A stretch of DNA of 54,417 nt, from positions 1-54,417 of the forward strand of contig JAQBPB010000025.1 in assembly GCA_028287745.1 (NCBI GenBank). The letters are read 5' to 3'. Below, one piece after another: positions 17,784 to 25,561 of this stretch (the stretch's first letter is position 1; the number at the start of each line of letters is the position of its first letter). The DNA is from Chloroflexota bacterium. GTDB lineage: Bacteria; Chloroflexota; Chloroflexia; Chloroheliales; Chloroheliaceae. The notes beneath the pieces were generated by a model that did no database searches, was not told the origin of the DNA, and saw only the letters and a list, made by a program, of their open reading frames with translations. The position numbers and the translations under genes were made by a program.

Positions 17784-19346
17784 TTAGTCGCGGGGCTTTA
17801 TTCGGGCGTGGCGGGACCGCAGCCGGAAGAAAGCTACCAGACCCTGGCTGGACTCCCGGGCGGTTTCTGCCTGTGATTGATCCACCTGGTGGGCGCTGAA
17901 ACGTGCTTCCTGGTAAAGTCCGGTTAAATTCTCCAGGTTAGCCTGGTCCTGGGCTTCCTCCAGGTTAGGCGTCAGGTAACGGGCGTATTCGGCGGGGGTC
18001 TGACCGGCCCGGCGCGGTAATCCGGCCCGTCCGGCCCGGTGCGCTACCTGGCGGTAATAGAAACGGACCCGGCCCCGCGGGTCGTCCGGCAACTGGTCGC
18101 GTTTGAGCCAGCCGAACGGATCAAACCGGCCCTCACGGGCGGCGCCATCTTTTTCAAAAGGGTCTTTAGGACGTTTTGGCTGCAAAAGGTTGCGCCAGAA
18201 CTTCCGGAAATTGCGCCACAATTCGCTTGCGGCCAGCTTGCGCCACTGGGGTCCGACCCAACCAACCTGGATTAACCGGGTGAAGGCGTAAAAGAGGACC
18301 GCCAGGAAAAGCGCCCCTGCGATTAAAACCGTTACGACCTGGATGATGGTTCCCAACCAGGACAAATCCATTCTCGGTGAGTTATCCGGCCTTTCAGGCG
18401 GTACAATAGGGGCCATAGTTGGGACAGGCTGCGGAGTGGGCGGGTTAACTATGGTGGATAGCGGGTTGCTATTGTCGCCTCCGGTTGGCAGGGGCAGCGT
18501 TGCTACCCCGCCCAGGCTGGAAACGGCCAGGGCAATAACCAGGCTCACCAGTAACATGCCGCCCAAATAATAGACCCAGCGGCTGGCCAGGTAGCCCGGT
18601 TCTTTTAATTTATCCAGCTGCCAGAGGGTGCGCAAGTAGCGCATCCTGGCCCAGACCAATAACGGCATTCCAAGCAGCAGGTACATCCCACCCAGCAGGA
18701 CCAGGTTCATTGACAGTTCGGCTTTACCTGGATACTGTTCAAACTGGTTTGCCAGCGATACCCCTGCCAGCACGATTATTACCTGGAACATTGCCATATA
18801 CCGGAAGTTGGTTTTAAGTTCCTGGTAAGCCTGGGTATGGTCGTAGCTAAGGTGGTAGGCATCCCCCAGGGCCGGTACGCCGCCTTCTTCCGGGCCAACC
18901 TCATAGGGTTGCAGGTACAGGTTGAAGTACTGGTGCAGGAAAGACATGCCAGCGTACCAGGCGGCTGACATAAAAAGGCTGTAATAAATAAAATCGAGGG
19001 TCACCACCGGGCTGGCCTGGCCGAAAGCCAGCAGGACCAGCCGCAACCCGATAATCATCACGGCAAATTCGCCTAACCTGGCGAAAAATGAGTCTGGGAC
19101 AAAATGTTCCTCCGACCACAAGCGCCGGTAGAAGCTAAGCAGGTGTGTCAGGAAAATAACCAGGATTAACCAGCCTATTTCCATCGTGCCGGTCAGTCTG
19201 AAATGGCGCAGGACTAAAAGCAGGCTGGTCAAAAGGCCGGTTAGCTGGACCGTTTTGAGCAGAACAATATATAAAGTCACCAGGGCCGGGGGCCGGAAGG
19301 GGGCTAATTTATCAAAATCTATTACTACCGGCGATTTGCGCATCAT
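17784..19346 (-). CDS. Multi-pass membrane protein with C-terminal DUF4129 domain
   Basis: Several hydrophobic helices (about 20-270) are followed by a Pro/Thr-rich loop and another helix near residue 340. A cytoplasmic C-terminal domain contains RVRFYYRQVAHRAGRAG and RAGQTPAEYARYL, the DUF4129 signature. In many bacteria DUF4129 is the C-terminal part of transglutaminase-like membrane proteins encoded next to DUF58 and MoxR genes. Here the transglutaminase core (Cys-His-Asp) is not visible, so this is the shorter membrane form. It overlaps the DUF58 gene by 4 bp (ATGA), a sign of coupling. Confidence 0.85.
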   Translation of the reverse strand: MMRKSPVVIDFDKLAPFRPPALVTLYIVLLKTVQLTGLLTSLLLVLRHFRLTGTMEIGWLILVIFLTHLLSFYRRLWSEEHFVPDSFFARLGEFAVMIIGLRLVLLAFGQASPVVTLDFIYYSLFMSAAWYAGMSFLHQYFNLYLQPYEVGPEEGGVPALGDAYHLSYDHTQAYQELKTNFRYMAMFQVIIVLAGVSLANQFEQYPGKAELSMNLVLLGGMYLLLGMPLLVWARMRYLRTLWQLDKLKEPGYLASRWVYYLGGMLLVSLVIALAVSSLGGVATLPLPTGGDNSNPLSTIVNPPTPQPVPTMAPIVPPERPDNSPRMDLSWLGTIIQVVTVLIAGALFLAVLFYAFTRLIQVGWVGPQWRKLAASELWRNFRKFWRNLLQPKRPKDPFEKDGAAREGRFDPFGWLKRDQLPDDPRGRVRFYYRQVAHRAGRAGLPRRAGQTPAEYARYLTPNLEEAQDQANLENLTGLYQEARFSAHQVDQSQAETARESSQGLVAFFRLRSRHARIKPRD

Positions 19347-20578
19347 ACTGACAAACTCAACTGTTCAGGCTGGCTGATGTCATAAATCCGCACGCCCAGC
19401 ACGTGCAGGGCGAAGATACTGTCATAACCCAACGAGGTGTGGCGTTCGGCGGCGGTAAAGATTGCCATCACCGAGAACCCGGCCTTGCGCAACCGGCTCA
19501 GTTCCGTTACCAGGGCCGGGTATGGTTCAAAAGTTACTACGGCAATGGTCGAGCCCCAGGGCAAGCGGCTGGTCCATTTGCCGATGAGCTTTTCCATGCC
19601 CGGCGAGTCGGGCCGTGCCTCAATCCCGGCCAACCGCTCCATAATTTCGTACAGCCAGGGGCCGCCGTTGTGGGGCGGCATTTCCGGGCGGCCCCATTCG
19701 GGCAGGGTGCCTTCTTTGTAATTTACCTTCTCCCAGCCGGGGTCGAACCCGTTGCTGAAAAGGCCGACCGGTTGTTTCAGGTCGTAGCTTCGTTTAGCCA
19801 GCGAGGCGGCAACTACAATAGAGGTTTCGGCTAAGGGCTGCCAGACGTAGGTCTTGTCGGGCGGGCAGAGGTCCAGGAAAATTGCCATTGACAGCACGCG
19901 GGTCCGGTCGAACTCTTTGACCATCAACTGGCTCTGGCGGGCCGTATTTCGCCAGTCAATCTGGCGCGGGTCGTCCCCGGACTGGTATTCGCGCACCCCT
20001 GCAATCCGGCTGGGGTCCGGTAGGAGCGGCTGGCGGGTACGCATGTTGCCCATGGGCAGGCGGCTGGGTAATAATAATTTTTCAAGGGGGACAATCTGCG
20101 GGTAAACCACTAGGCGGGAGACTTTATTCCAGCTCTGCCAGACACCCCGAGCATCACTTCCGGTATCCAGCAGGACCCCAATCCGGCCGTCCAGCGGGCC
20201 AATCAGGTAACGGCCCCGGTGTTTACATTCCAGCTTGTAGTTAAGGCGGACTTTTTCCTGGCTTCTGACTGAAACCAGCCATTCGGTCCGTGGAGTAGCT
20301 TTGAGGTTGCCTGGAATATTATCTTGCAGCCGCAGCCAGGGAATAGGCAGGCGTATACCGTTGTGGACGGTAACTTCAACGTCAAGAAGGTCGCCGTAGA
20401 AAGCCTGGGGTGGGATATTCCGGTCGAGCCGGACGGTATGGGTTACGCGCCAGTACCAGAGCCGGTTGAGCATGGATACTACAATCCAGGCCATAAGGGC
20501 TAGTCCCAGGAACCAGAAGTTGCCCCAGATGCCTGGCAATAAGAGTAGAAAAAGCGCCAGCAGGCTCAACCACCACAC
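19343..20578 (-). CDS. DUF58 domain protein
   Basis: Two N-terminal transmembrane helices (WWLSLLALFLLLLPGI and the next) precede a beta-rich segment. The DUF58 domain follows with its hallmark GVREYQSGDDPRQIDWRNTA and a VWA-like part (MAIFLDLCPP). The start is GTG with AAGGAG ten bases upstream. DUF58 proteins usually act with a MoxR AAA ATPase and a DUF4129/transglutaminase partner in envelope or metalloprotein maturation. No MoxR gene is adjacent here. Immediately upstream lies the terminator-like hairpin shared with the HAD leader. Confidence 0.9.
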   Translation of the reverse strand: MWWLSLLALFLLLLPGIWGNFWFLGLALMAWIVVSMLNRLWYWRVTHTVRLDRNIPPQAFYGDLLDVEVTVHNGIRLPIPWLRLQDNIPGNLKATPRTEWLVSVRSQEKVRLNYKLECKHRGRYLIGPLDGRIGVLLDTGSDARGVWQSWNKVSRLVVYPQIVPLEKLLLPSRLPMGNMRTRQPLLPDPSRIAGVREYQSGDDPRQIDWRNTARQSQLMVKEFDRTRVLSMAIFLDLCPPDKTYVWQPLAETSIVVAASLAKRSYDLKQPVGLFSNGFDPGWEKVNYKEGTLPEWGRPEMPPHNGGPWLYEIMERLAGIEARPDSPGMEKLIGKWTSRLPWGSTIAVVTFEPYPALVTELSRLRKAGFSVMAIFTAAERHTSLGYDSIFALHVLGVRIYDISQPEQLSLSV

Positions 20579-20590
20579 CGATTAGTTACT

Positions 20591-20643
20591 CCTTGTTTCG
20601 TAAAACGGTATCCCTGGACCGTTTTTCGTCCTTCCGGCCAGGT
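20591..20643 (-). promoter_or_regulatory. Hairpin leader element, copy 2 (ABC operon terminator / DUF58 leader)
   Basis: AAAACGGT (20602-20609) pairs with ACCGTTTT (20618-20625), and a second potential pairing CCTGG/CCAGG surrounds it. On the minus strand it ends the ABC-transporter transcript, yet it sits directly before the SD of the DUF58 gene, so readthrough or anti-termination would feed that operon. It shares sequence blocks with the element at 17069-17119. Confidence 0.6.
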
Positions 20644-20733
20644 TGGCGGTTAAATGTTAAATCTATTCCGGTACTTTACTGGTTTCAAGGTCCAACGATT
20701 TCCGTCCACCGCGCAACGGTACTTCTTAAAACC

Positions 20734-21585
20734 TTAGGCCGGGTTTGCCACCGATTTTTGAAAAGTCCGGAAGCCCAGCCACAGGCAAAGGCCCATAAAG
20801 ACCAGTAGGACCGGGATATCCAGCCACAGCCCGATTTCAATTTTCGCGCCGTAGAAAAGGTGCCGGGTGGCATCAACGGCGTAGGTGGTCGGATTCAGGT
20901 AAGCCAGGGCGGCCAGCACGGGCGGCATTTTCTCTAAAGGATAGAGAGCATTACTTAAAAACAGCACCGGCAGGTTCAAAACGCCAATCAAGGCATGGTA
21001 CGATTCCATCCCCCTGGCTTTGCTGGCGGCTGCCGCCGCAATTCCAACGAAGCCGAGCGTGTAGATTAGCAGGATGCCCATGCCGCCGATAAAGGCCAGC
21101 GGGTTCAGGTTTAACCCGGAGCCGAGCAGCAGGCCCAGCACAATGATGACGATAGCCTGCAACAAGGCCTTGGTCAGGGAACTCGACATAGTGCCGAGCA
21201 GGACCGCCAGGCGCGGGATAGGCGCAATCAGGTATTCCTTAATAATCCCACTGGTGCGCTCCATCAGCAGGGTGGTGCCGCCCAGGATGGCTGCCGTAAG
21301 GCAGGTCAGCAGCATCAGGCCGGGAGTTATGTAGGCGATATAATTGACTGAAGGCGTAAAATCGGCTATTCCCCGGACCATTCCGCCCATCGAAAGGCCG
21401 AATAGCAGCATCCATAGAATCGGGGAAAAGAGGGTCCCGCCGATTTCCATCACACTGCGGGAGAACTTTTTCATGTGCTTGCGCCAGAGAGTATAGACCC
21501 CTCCGGCCAGTTCGCCCCATTTGCCCGGACCTGCCGCAGCCCGGTTATTGACTGTTTCCAGTCTCTTTTCTACTGTTACCGCCAT
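20734..21585 (-). CDS. ABC-2 type exporter permease
   Basis: A 283-residue membrane protein with six predicted helices. The ABC-2 signature is GTTLLMERTSGIIKEYLIAP, followed by RLAVLLGTMSSSLTKALLQA. It resembles DrrB/NodJ-type permeases that export drugs, lipids or polysaccharides. Its start overlaps the stop of the ATPase gene in TAATG, so the two are translated together and form one exporter. Confidence 0.92.
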   Translation of the reverse strand: MAVTVEKRLETVNNRAAAGPGKWGELAGGVYTLWRKHMKKFSRSVMEIGGTLFSPILWMLLFGLSMGGMVRGIADFTPSVNYIAYITPGLMLLTCLTAAILGGTTLLMERTSGIIKEYLIAPIPRLAVLLGTMSSSLTKALLQAIVIIVLGLLLGSGLNLNPLAFIGGMGILLIYTLGFVGIAAAAASKARGMESYHALIGVLNLPVLFLSNALYPLEKMPPVLAALAYLNPTTYAVDATRHLFYGAKIEIGLWLDIPVLLVFMGLCLWLGFRTFQKSVANPA

Positions 21586-22631
21586 TAATCGCGCAGCCTC
21601 CTACCAGTATATTTAAGAAAAACATCATTCAAGCTGGGACGTTTTATCGACAGGTCGGCAATTTTAAACCCGGCTTGTTCGGCCAGTTCCACGATCGGGC
21701 GCAATGATTTACCGGCCTGTTCCTTGAGGCCGACCTGTATCGAAGGAGAAACCGGCTTTGCAAGGGAATCCTCCCCTGGGGTTTCGCCCGTGCTGTATTC
21801 GCTGGCCCAATCCACAAAAGGTTGCTGTCTTAAGCTTGCCAGCAAGCGCCCGGTATCACCGCTACCGAAAATAGTTACCACATCTTCGCCCAGCGCTCCG
21901 ATCAGTTCTTCCGGGGTACCGCTTTTAACAATTTTACCATAATCTATGATGCCCACCCGGTCGGCCAGTTGTTCGGCTTCTTCCATATAGTGGGTTGTTA
22001 GCAGGATAGTCAAACCCTGTTCGGCTTTAAGCTGCCGGATATAAGTCCAGATACGGTCACGATTGTGCGGGTCGAGGCCCTGGGTCGGTTCGTCAAGGAA
22101 AAGGACCTGGGGTTGGGTCATCAGGCCACGGGCCAACTCAAGGCGGCGCTTCATACCGCCGGAGTAGGTCTTGGTGGCGCGGTCTATAGCCTCTTCAAGT
22201 TCGACTAATTTCGTCAATTCGGCAATCCGGCTTTTAATCAGGCTTTTGGGCAGGTGATAGAGCCGCCCGTGAGTATCCAGGGTATCGCGGCCGCTCAAAT
22301 TTTTATCGACCACCGTTTCCTGGAAGGTCGCTCCAATAATCCTGCGCACCTGGGCCGCTTCTTTAACCACGTCAAAACCACCTACACGGGCCAGGCCGGA
22401 AGTAGGCGGAATCAGGGTTGTTAGAATGTTGATGGTAGTTGTTTTACCCGCTCCATTTGGCCCAAGCAAGGCATAAATAGAGCCGCTTTCGACCTGTAAA
22501 TCTACTCCGTCAACCGCCCGGACGGCCTGTTGCCCGTTTTGAAAAGTTCGGACCAACCCGGCCACTTCAATCGCCAGATTGCGCCGGAAAGGTTGAGCAG
22601 TAGGAGGGACTGGTTGGGCAATTTGTGTCAT
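21585..22631 (-). CDS. ABC exporter ATP-binding protein, DrrA-like
   Basis: Walker A is GPNGAGKTT (57-65), the signature is YSGGMKRR (156-163), Walker B is VLFLDEPT (176-183), and the switch His is His214 in TTHYMEEAE. The C-terminal 100 residues form the accessory domain of the DrrA/CcmA-like group and contain a Pro/Glu-rich insert. It energises the permease encoded next to it. The substrate is unknown; DrrAB homologues confer drug resistance or export lipids. Confidence 0.94.
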   Translation of the reverse strand: MTQIAQPVPPTAQPFRRNLAIEVAGLVRTFQNGQQAVRAVDGVDLQVESGSIYALLGPNGAGKTTTINILTTLIPPTSGLARVGGFDVVKEAAQVRRIIGATFQETVVDKNLSGRDTLDTHGRLYHLPKSLIKSRIAELTKLVELEEAIDRATKTYSGGMKRRLELARGLMTQPQVLFLDEPTQGLDPHNRDRIWTYIRQLKAEQGLTILLTTHYMEEAEQLADRVGIIDYGKIVKSGTPEELIGALGEDVVTIFGSGDTGRLLASLRQQPFVDWASEYSTGETPGEDSLAKPVSPSIQVGLKEQAGKSLRPIVELAEQAGFKIADLSIKRPSLNDVFLKYTGRRLRD

Positions 22632-22790
22632 GAATTATTATTTACCTGCAAAAATTTTAAGTCTGGTGAATTTGTTAAGTTTAAGCGTAACAAAGCATAT
22701 TTGTGTTTCTTCTCACGATTTTACCACTAAGCCAGGAAAACTTCACGGCTTTTAGATTTAAGTTTTATTAGAAAGAAGTTAAAGGGACTA

Positions 22791-22819
22791 TTGCAATTGT
22801 GCAAACGGTATGCTAGACT
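22791..22819 (+). promoter_or_regulatory. Predicted promoter of the roadblock gene (extended -10)
   Basis: TTGCAA (22791-22796) and TAGACT (22814-22819) are 17 bp apart, with TGC directly before the -10 box. The start codon lies about 73 bp downstream. Confidence 0.6.
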
Positions 22820-22892
22820 AAATTTTGCTTCACATAAATAGAATTCCAGTGGAATAATCGCATTTTTTATATTTATATAGGGGGAGAAGGGC

Positions 22893-23252
22893 ATGACCTT
22901 TACCGAAATTTTACTTGATGCCGCGAACCAGATTGAAGGAGCGCTGGTCGTGGGCCTGGCCGGTATAGATGGCCTGGGCGTAGAAACAGTCGTCAACGAC
23001 GGTAGTGAATTTGACACTGAAGCGGTAGAAGTAGAAATTGCCGGGTTGGTCAATAACATTTCAAAGACGGCCACTGCTCTTTCCAGTGGAGCGGTTAAGG
23101 AATTTTATGTGGAGACCGAGAACCACAATATTTTGGTCCATGTCCTGGACAAGGACTATTTTCTGGTAGTCATCCTTGGACCCCAGGCGAACCTGGGCAG
23201 GGCTCGTTTTGAAGCCCGCCGGGTCAGCCAGAAACTCTCAGAGAGCCTCTAA
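22893..23252 (+). CDS. Roadblock/LC7-domain protein (MglB-like)
   Basis: The 119 residues form one roadblock/LC7 fold. The N-terminal helix contains ILLDAANQIEGALVVGLAGI and the protein ends with a long helix (ARFEARRVSQKLSESL). Bacterial members such as MglB regulate small Ras-like GTPases in polarity or motility. No GTPase gene is adjacent, so the partner is unknown. GGGGGAG lies about six bases before the ATG. It has its own promoter and terminator and so forms a single-gene unit. Confidence 0.85.
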   Translation: MTFTEILLDAANQIEGALVVGLAGIDGLGVETVVNDGSEFDTEAVEVEIAGLVNNISKTATALSSGAVKEFYVETENHNILVHVLDKDYFLVVILGPQANLGRARFEARRVSQKLSESL

Positions 23253-23269
23253 AATTTATCCTTTCTCAC

Positions 23270-23303
23270 AGCCACTTCTTTACATTCTTAGAAGTGGCTT
23301 TTT
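23270..23303 (+). terminator. Rho-independent terminator of the roadblock gene
   Basis: A perfect 10-bp stem, AGCCACTTCT (23270-23279) with AGAAGTGGCT (23290-23299), is followed by TTTTT. Confidence 0.92.
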
Positions 23304-23450
23304 GCTGCCTTTTCAACAAAATCTGCAACTATTTCCCAGCTTTATTAAAGTTTTTATCTAAATAATAGGTCTAAAGTCCAATAGCAATATACTTCTCATG
23401 ACGCATAATAATGTAGACCCTAATCTTGTATTCTTTAGCTCACATTACCG

Positions 23451-23479
23451 TTGGCGTCCTGCTTAATCTTAGCTACAAT
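23451..23479 (+). promoter_or_regulatory. Predicted promoter for the response regulator gene
   Basis: TTGGCG (23451-23456) and TACAAT (23474-23479) are 17 bp apart. The gene begins about 160 bp downstream, leaving a long leader. The rest of the AT-rich 23304-23640 gap holds nothing else that I recognise. Confidence 0.55.
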
Positions 23480-23640
23480 AAACATAGAAAAAACATAAAA
23501 ATTTAAGATTACAAAACTTTGTTAAATGTTCATGTTCATGTTTTTGGGACAGGTCATTAACAAAAAGTGGCTATTAATTTAATGCCAACCAGTCTTTCCA
23601 AACAATTTGCCGGGTTGGCGCCTATGGGAATGATTTAGTC

Positions 23641-24099
23641 TTGGAAAATTTAGTATTCAGTAACCAGACTACCGGCTCACCTAACCTAGTAGCGAACCCT
23701 GGAATGGTTAAAACTAATATAAAAGTCCTGATCGTTGATGATCGGGCGGCTGTGCGGGAAAGCCTTCGGACAATCCTGAGCCTTGAAGATGATTTTATGG
23801 TAGTTGGCGAAGCAGCCAGTGGCCGGGAGGCGGTTAAAGTGGCCCAGTCACTTCAACCTGACCTGGTTTTGATGGACCTTGAAATGCCGGATGCCTTTGG
23901 CGAACTGTATGACGGCGTGGTTGCCTGTGAGAATATGAAACTAAACCGAATTTGCCGCAAAGTAGTTATTCTGACCGTCCATGCCGACCAGGCTTCGCGC
24001 CAGCGGGCCTTAATGGCCGGTTGCGACCTCTTCCTGGAAAAAGGTTTGAACTCCTTCGAGCTGCTTCAAAAGCTCCGGCAGGTCGGCACCGCCGCCTGA
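23641..24099 (+). CDS. Single-domain response regulator (CheY-like)
   Basis: The receiver domain is complete: the acidic pair in VLIVDDRAAVRESL, the phosphoacceptor Asp in LVLMDLEMPD, the Thr in VVILTVHAD and the Lys in FLEKGLN. No output domain follows, so it probably signals by protein contact. The frame opens at a TTG (23641), which adds 21 residues before the ATG at 23704 (MVKTNIKVLIVDD). Neither start has a strong SD, and the ATG would give the canonical receiver length. No kinase gene is adjacent. Confidence 0.87.
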   Translation: MENLVFSNQTTGSPNLVANPGMVKTNIKVLIVDDRAAVRESLRTILSLEDDFMVVGEAASGREAVKVAQSLQPDLVLMDLEMPDAFGELYDGVVACENMKLNRICRKVVILTVHADQASRQRALMAGCDLFLEKGLNSFELLQKLRQVGTAA

Positions 24100-24379
24100 G
24101 CCATTTACCTCACCCTGTAAAAGCCCTCACGAGACACAGGTAAACGCATCGGCTTCTACCCTACGGCCGGTTTTTCCCCTGCAGCCTGGCTGGCATTAAC
24201 TGAAGCATAATTGCCTTAAAGTTGGACTATAACCTTGCCTGCAAAAAAATTTGCTGCATAACTAAAGTCCACAAATACTCTTGACAGGCTTTTTAAAGTT
24301 CCTAAAAATACCACATGATTCGCGGCCATTAGCTTGTTATCTTTTCACCAGCTTACTTTTGCCCAATTTTATAAAGTCC
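24100..24379. other. Intergenic region before the decayed merR locus
   Basis: I see no gene. TTGACA at 24281-24286 followed after 16 bp by TAAAAA (24303-24308) is a weak promoter candidate. An 81-codon frame overlapping it has no SD and no recognisable domain. Confidence 0.35.
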
Positions 24380-24410
24380 CTGGCCTTCACATCGTGTGAG
24401 GGTGTAAGGT
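24380..24410 (+). promoter_or_regulatory. MerR-type operator/promoter with 19-bp spacer
   Basis: CTGGCC (24380-24385) and TAAGGT (24405-24410) are separated by 19 bp. The spacer region carries the near-palindrome CTTCACATCGTGTGAGGG. An over-long spacer containing a dyad is the hallmark of MerR-regulated promoters. It lies about 55 bp before the merR remnant, so it was probably the autoregulated promoter of that gene. Confidence 0.6.
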
Positions 24411-24463
24411 TTAACTGGCAGGTTTCTCTATGCTTTAGATACCAGGCGCTTTTTGGTGCAAAA

Positions 24464-24611
24464 ATGTTCAGAGTCGGGAGTTTTCAAAATAAGCCGGGTT
24501 TCGGTTCGAATGCTGCGCTACTATGACGAACTTGGGTTAGTTAAGCCTGCCAGGGTGGGTAAATTTACCGGGTATCGACAAAGCGTGATAGCAAAAAGGG
24601 GCGAGGATTAA
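24464..24611 (+). pseudogene. Frameshifted, truncated MerR-family regulator (N-terminal HTH only)
   Basis: From the ATG at 24464 the frame reads MFRVGSF, then shifts near 24485. A second frame continues KISRVSVRMLRYYDELGLVK, then PARVGKFTGYR, before ending at TAA 24609-24611. Joined, this is a standard MerR N-terminal winged helix-turn-helix (family pattern: IGEFSK, then SVRTLRYYDE, GLL.P and GYR.Y). One or two bases have been lost, and the gene stops where the dimerisation helix should begin. The 3' end merges into the terminator of lepB. The effector domain is absent and I cannot tell what it sensed. Confidence 0.82.
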
Positions 24612-24623
24612 TTTCCTCGCCCC
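24598..24623 (-). terminator. Rho-independent terminator of lepB, bidirectional
   Basis: GGGGCGAGG (24598-24606) pairs with CCTCGCCCC (24615-24623). Both strands have T-runs after the stem. It ends lepB on the minus strand. Confidence 0.92.
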
Positions 24624-24647
24624 TTTTATTTGTCCGGTTAATTTCCC

Positions 24648-25301
24648 CTAAAAGCGCCAGGGGTATGTCAGTAAGACCTTGGCGACAATCTGGTTGCGGG
24701 TGATGCAACCAAAATAATGCGAGTCCAGGCTAACCGGACGGTTGTCGCCTAGCACGAAGTAGCATTCACTGCCCAGCACAGTCGAGGGATAATTGTAGCC
24801 GCCATGATTTTTGATATAAGGTTCATTCAGCAGCTTGTTGTTGATGTAAACCGACCCCTGCCGCACTTCCAGGCGTTCGCCCGGTAGGCCGATTACCCGC
24901 TTTATCAGGGCTTCATCGCCAGCGCCGTTGGTCGCGGCCCGGTCGAGAATGACTATGTCACCACGTTCGGGACCACCCATCAGTTTAAAGAAAACCCCAT
25001 CGGTTAACACCCGGTCCCCGGCAGGCTGGTAAGTCGGTACCATGCTGGAGCCTTTTACCTCGTAAGAAGGCACTACAAATTTGACCATCAGCAAAATAGC
25101 GATCCAGATAGCGGCATACCGGGCCAGGACTTTCAGCCAGTTTGTCTTTGGACGGCTGGACATATAGATGGGTTCCTGGGTGTTGGTAACCGGGGTTGGT
25201 GGCTGGGCACCATTGACAGGCTGCGTATAGTAAGTCGGGGGTGGCGGAGTGGGGTGGACCGGTTGGTTGTACCCGTCAGGCCGGGGAAAGTTATCACTCA
25301 T
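24648..25301 (-). CDS. lepB: Signal peptidase I
   Basis: This enzyme cleaves signal peptides at the outer face of the membrane. A Pro-rich cytoplasmic N-terminus of about 50 residues precedes one transmembrane helix (61-79). The catalytic Ser86 is in GSSMVPT and Lys134 in LIKRVIGLPGE. The later boxes GDNRP (185-189) and SLDSHYFG are present. The length of 217 with a single membrane anchor matches the Gram-positive type. It is transcribed alone from an extended -10 promoter. Confidence 0.95.
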   Translation of the reverse strand: MSDNFPRPDGYNQPVHPTPPPPTYYTQPVNGAQPPTPVTNTQEPIYMSSRPKTNWLKVLARYAAIWIAILLMVKFVVPSYEVKGSSMVPTYQPAGDRVLTDGVFFKLMGGPERGDIVILDRAATNGAGDEALIKRVIGLPGERLEVRQGSVYINNKLLNEPYIKNHGGYNYPSTVLGSECYFVLGDNRPVSLDSHYFGCITRNQIVAKVLLTYPWRF

Positions 25302-25409
25302 TTAATCGAAAACCCCTAAGTAATAAAGATAATTGCAAAATGCCTCAAATTCGTAAAGGCAAATGTCAGGCCACAAGCGAGTATTTGCAACAAATGTCCT
25401 AACAAGGAA

Positions 25410-25418
25410 ATTATAGCA
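25410..25418 (-). promoter_or_regulatory. Extended -10 promoter of lepB
   Basis: The minus strand reads TGCTATAAT, an exact extended -10 element, about 110 bp upstream of the lepB start. No good -35 box is present, as is usual for extended -10 promoters. Confidence 0.55.
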
Positions 25419-25430
25419 CAGCCCTTGAAT

Positions 25431-25461
25431 AATAAAACCGGCCCTAAAGTCCGGTTTTATT
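25431..25461 (-). terminator. Rho-independent terminator of the oxygenase transcript
   Basis: AATAAAACCGG (25431-25441) pairs perfectly with CCGGTTTTATT (25451-25461). It lies about 100 bp past the stop of the 2OG oxygenase gene on the minus strand. Confidence 0.85.
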
Positions 25462-25561
25462 ATATGCTTGCAAAAGGCTATTTTACCGGGTTCACCGGTT
25501 TTTCTAATCCTTTACACATCCGGGGAACCCACATAAACCCGCCCCAATATAAAAGCTGTCT

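Noticed and set aside
24281..24526. 81-codon plus-strand ORF in the merR region
   Set aside because: No SD, and its last part is the frameshifted merR remnant read in one frame. The MerR interpretation explains the sequence better.
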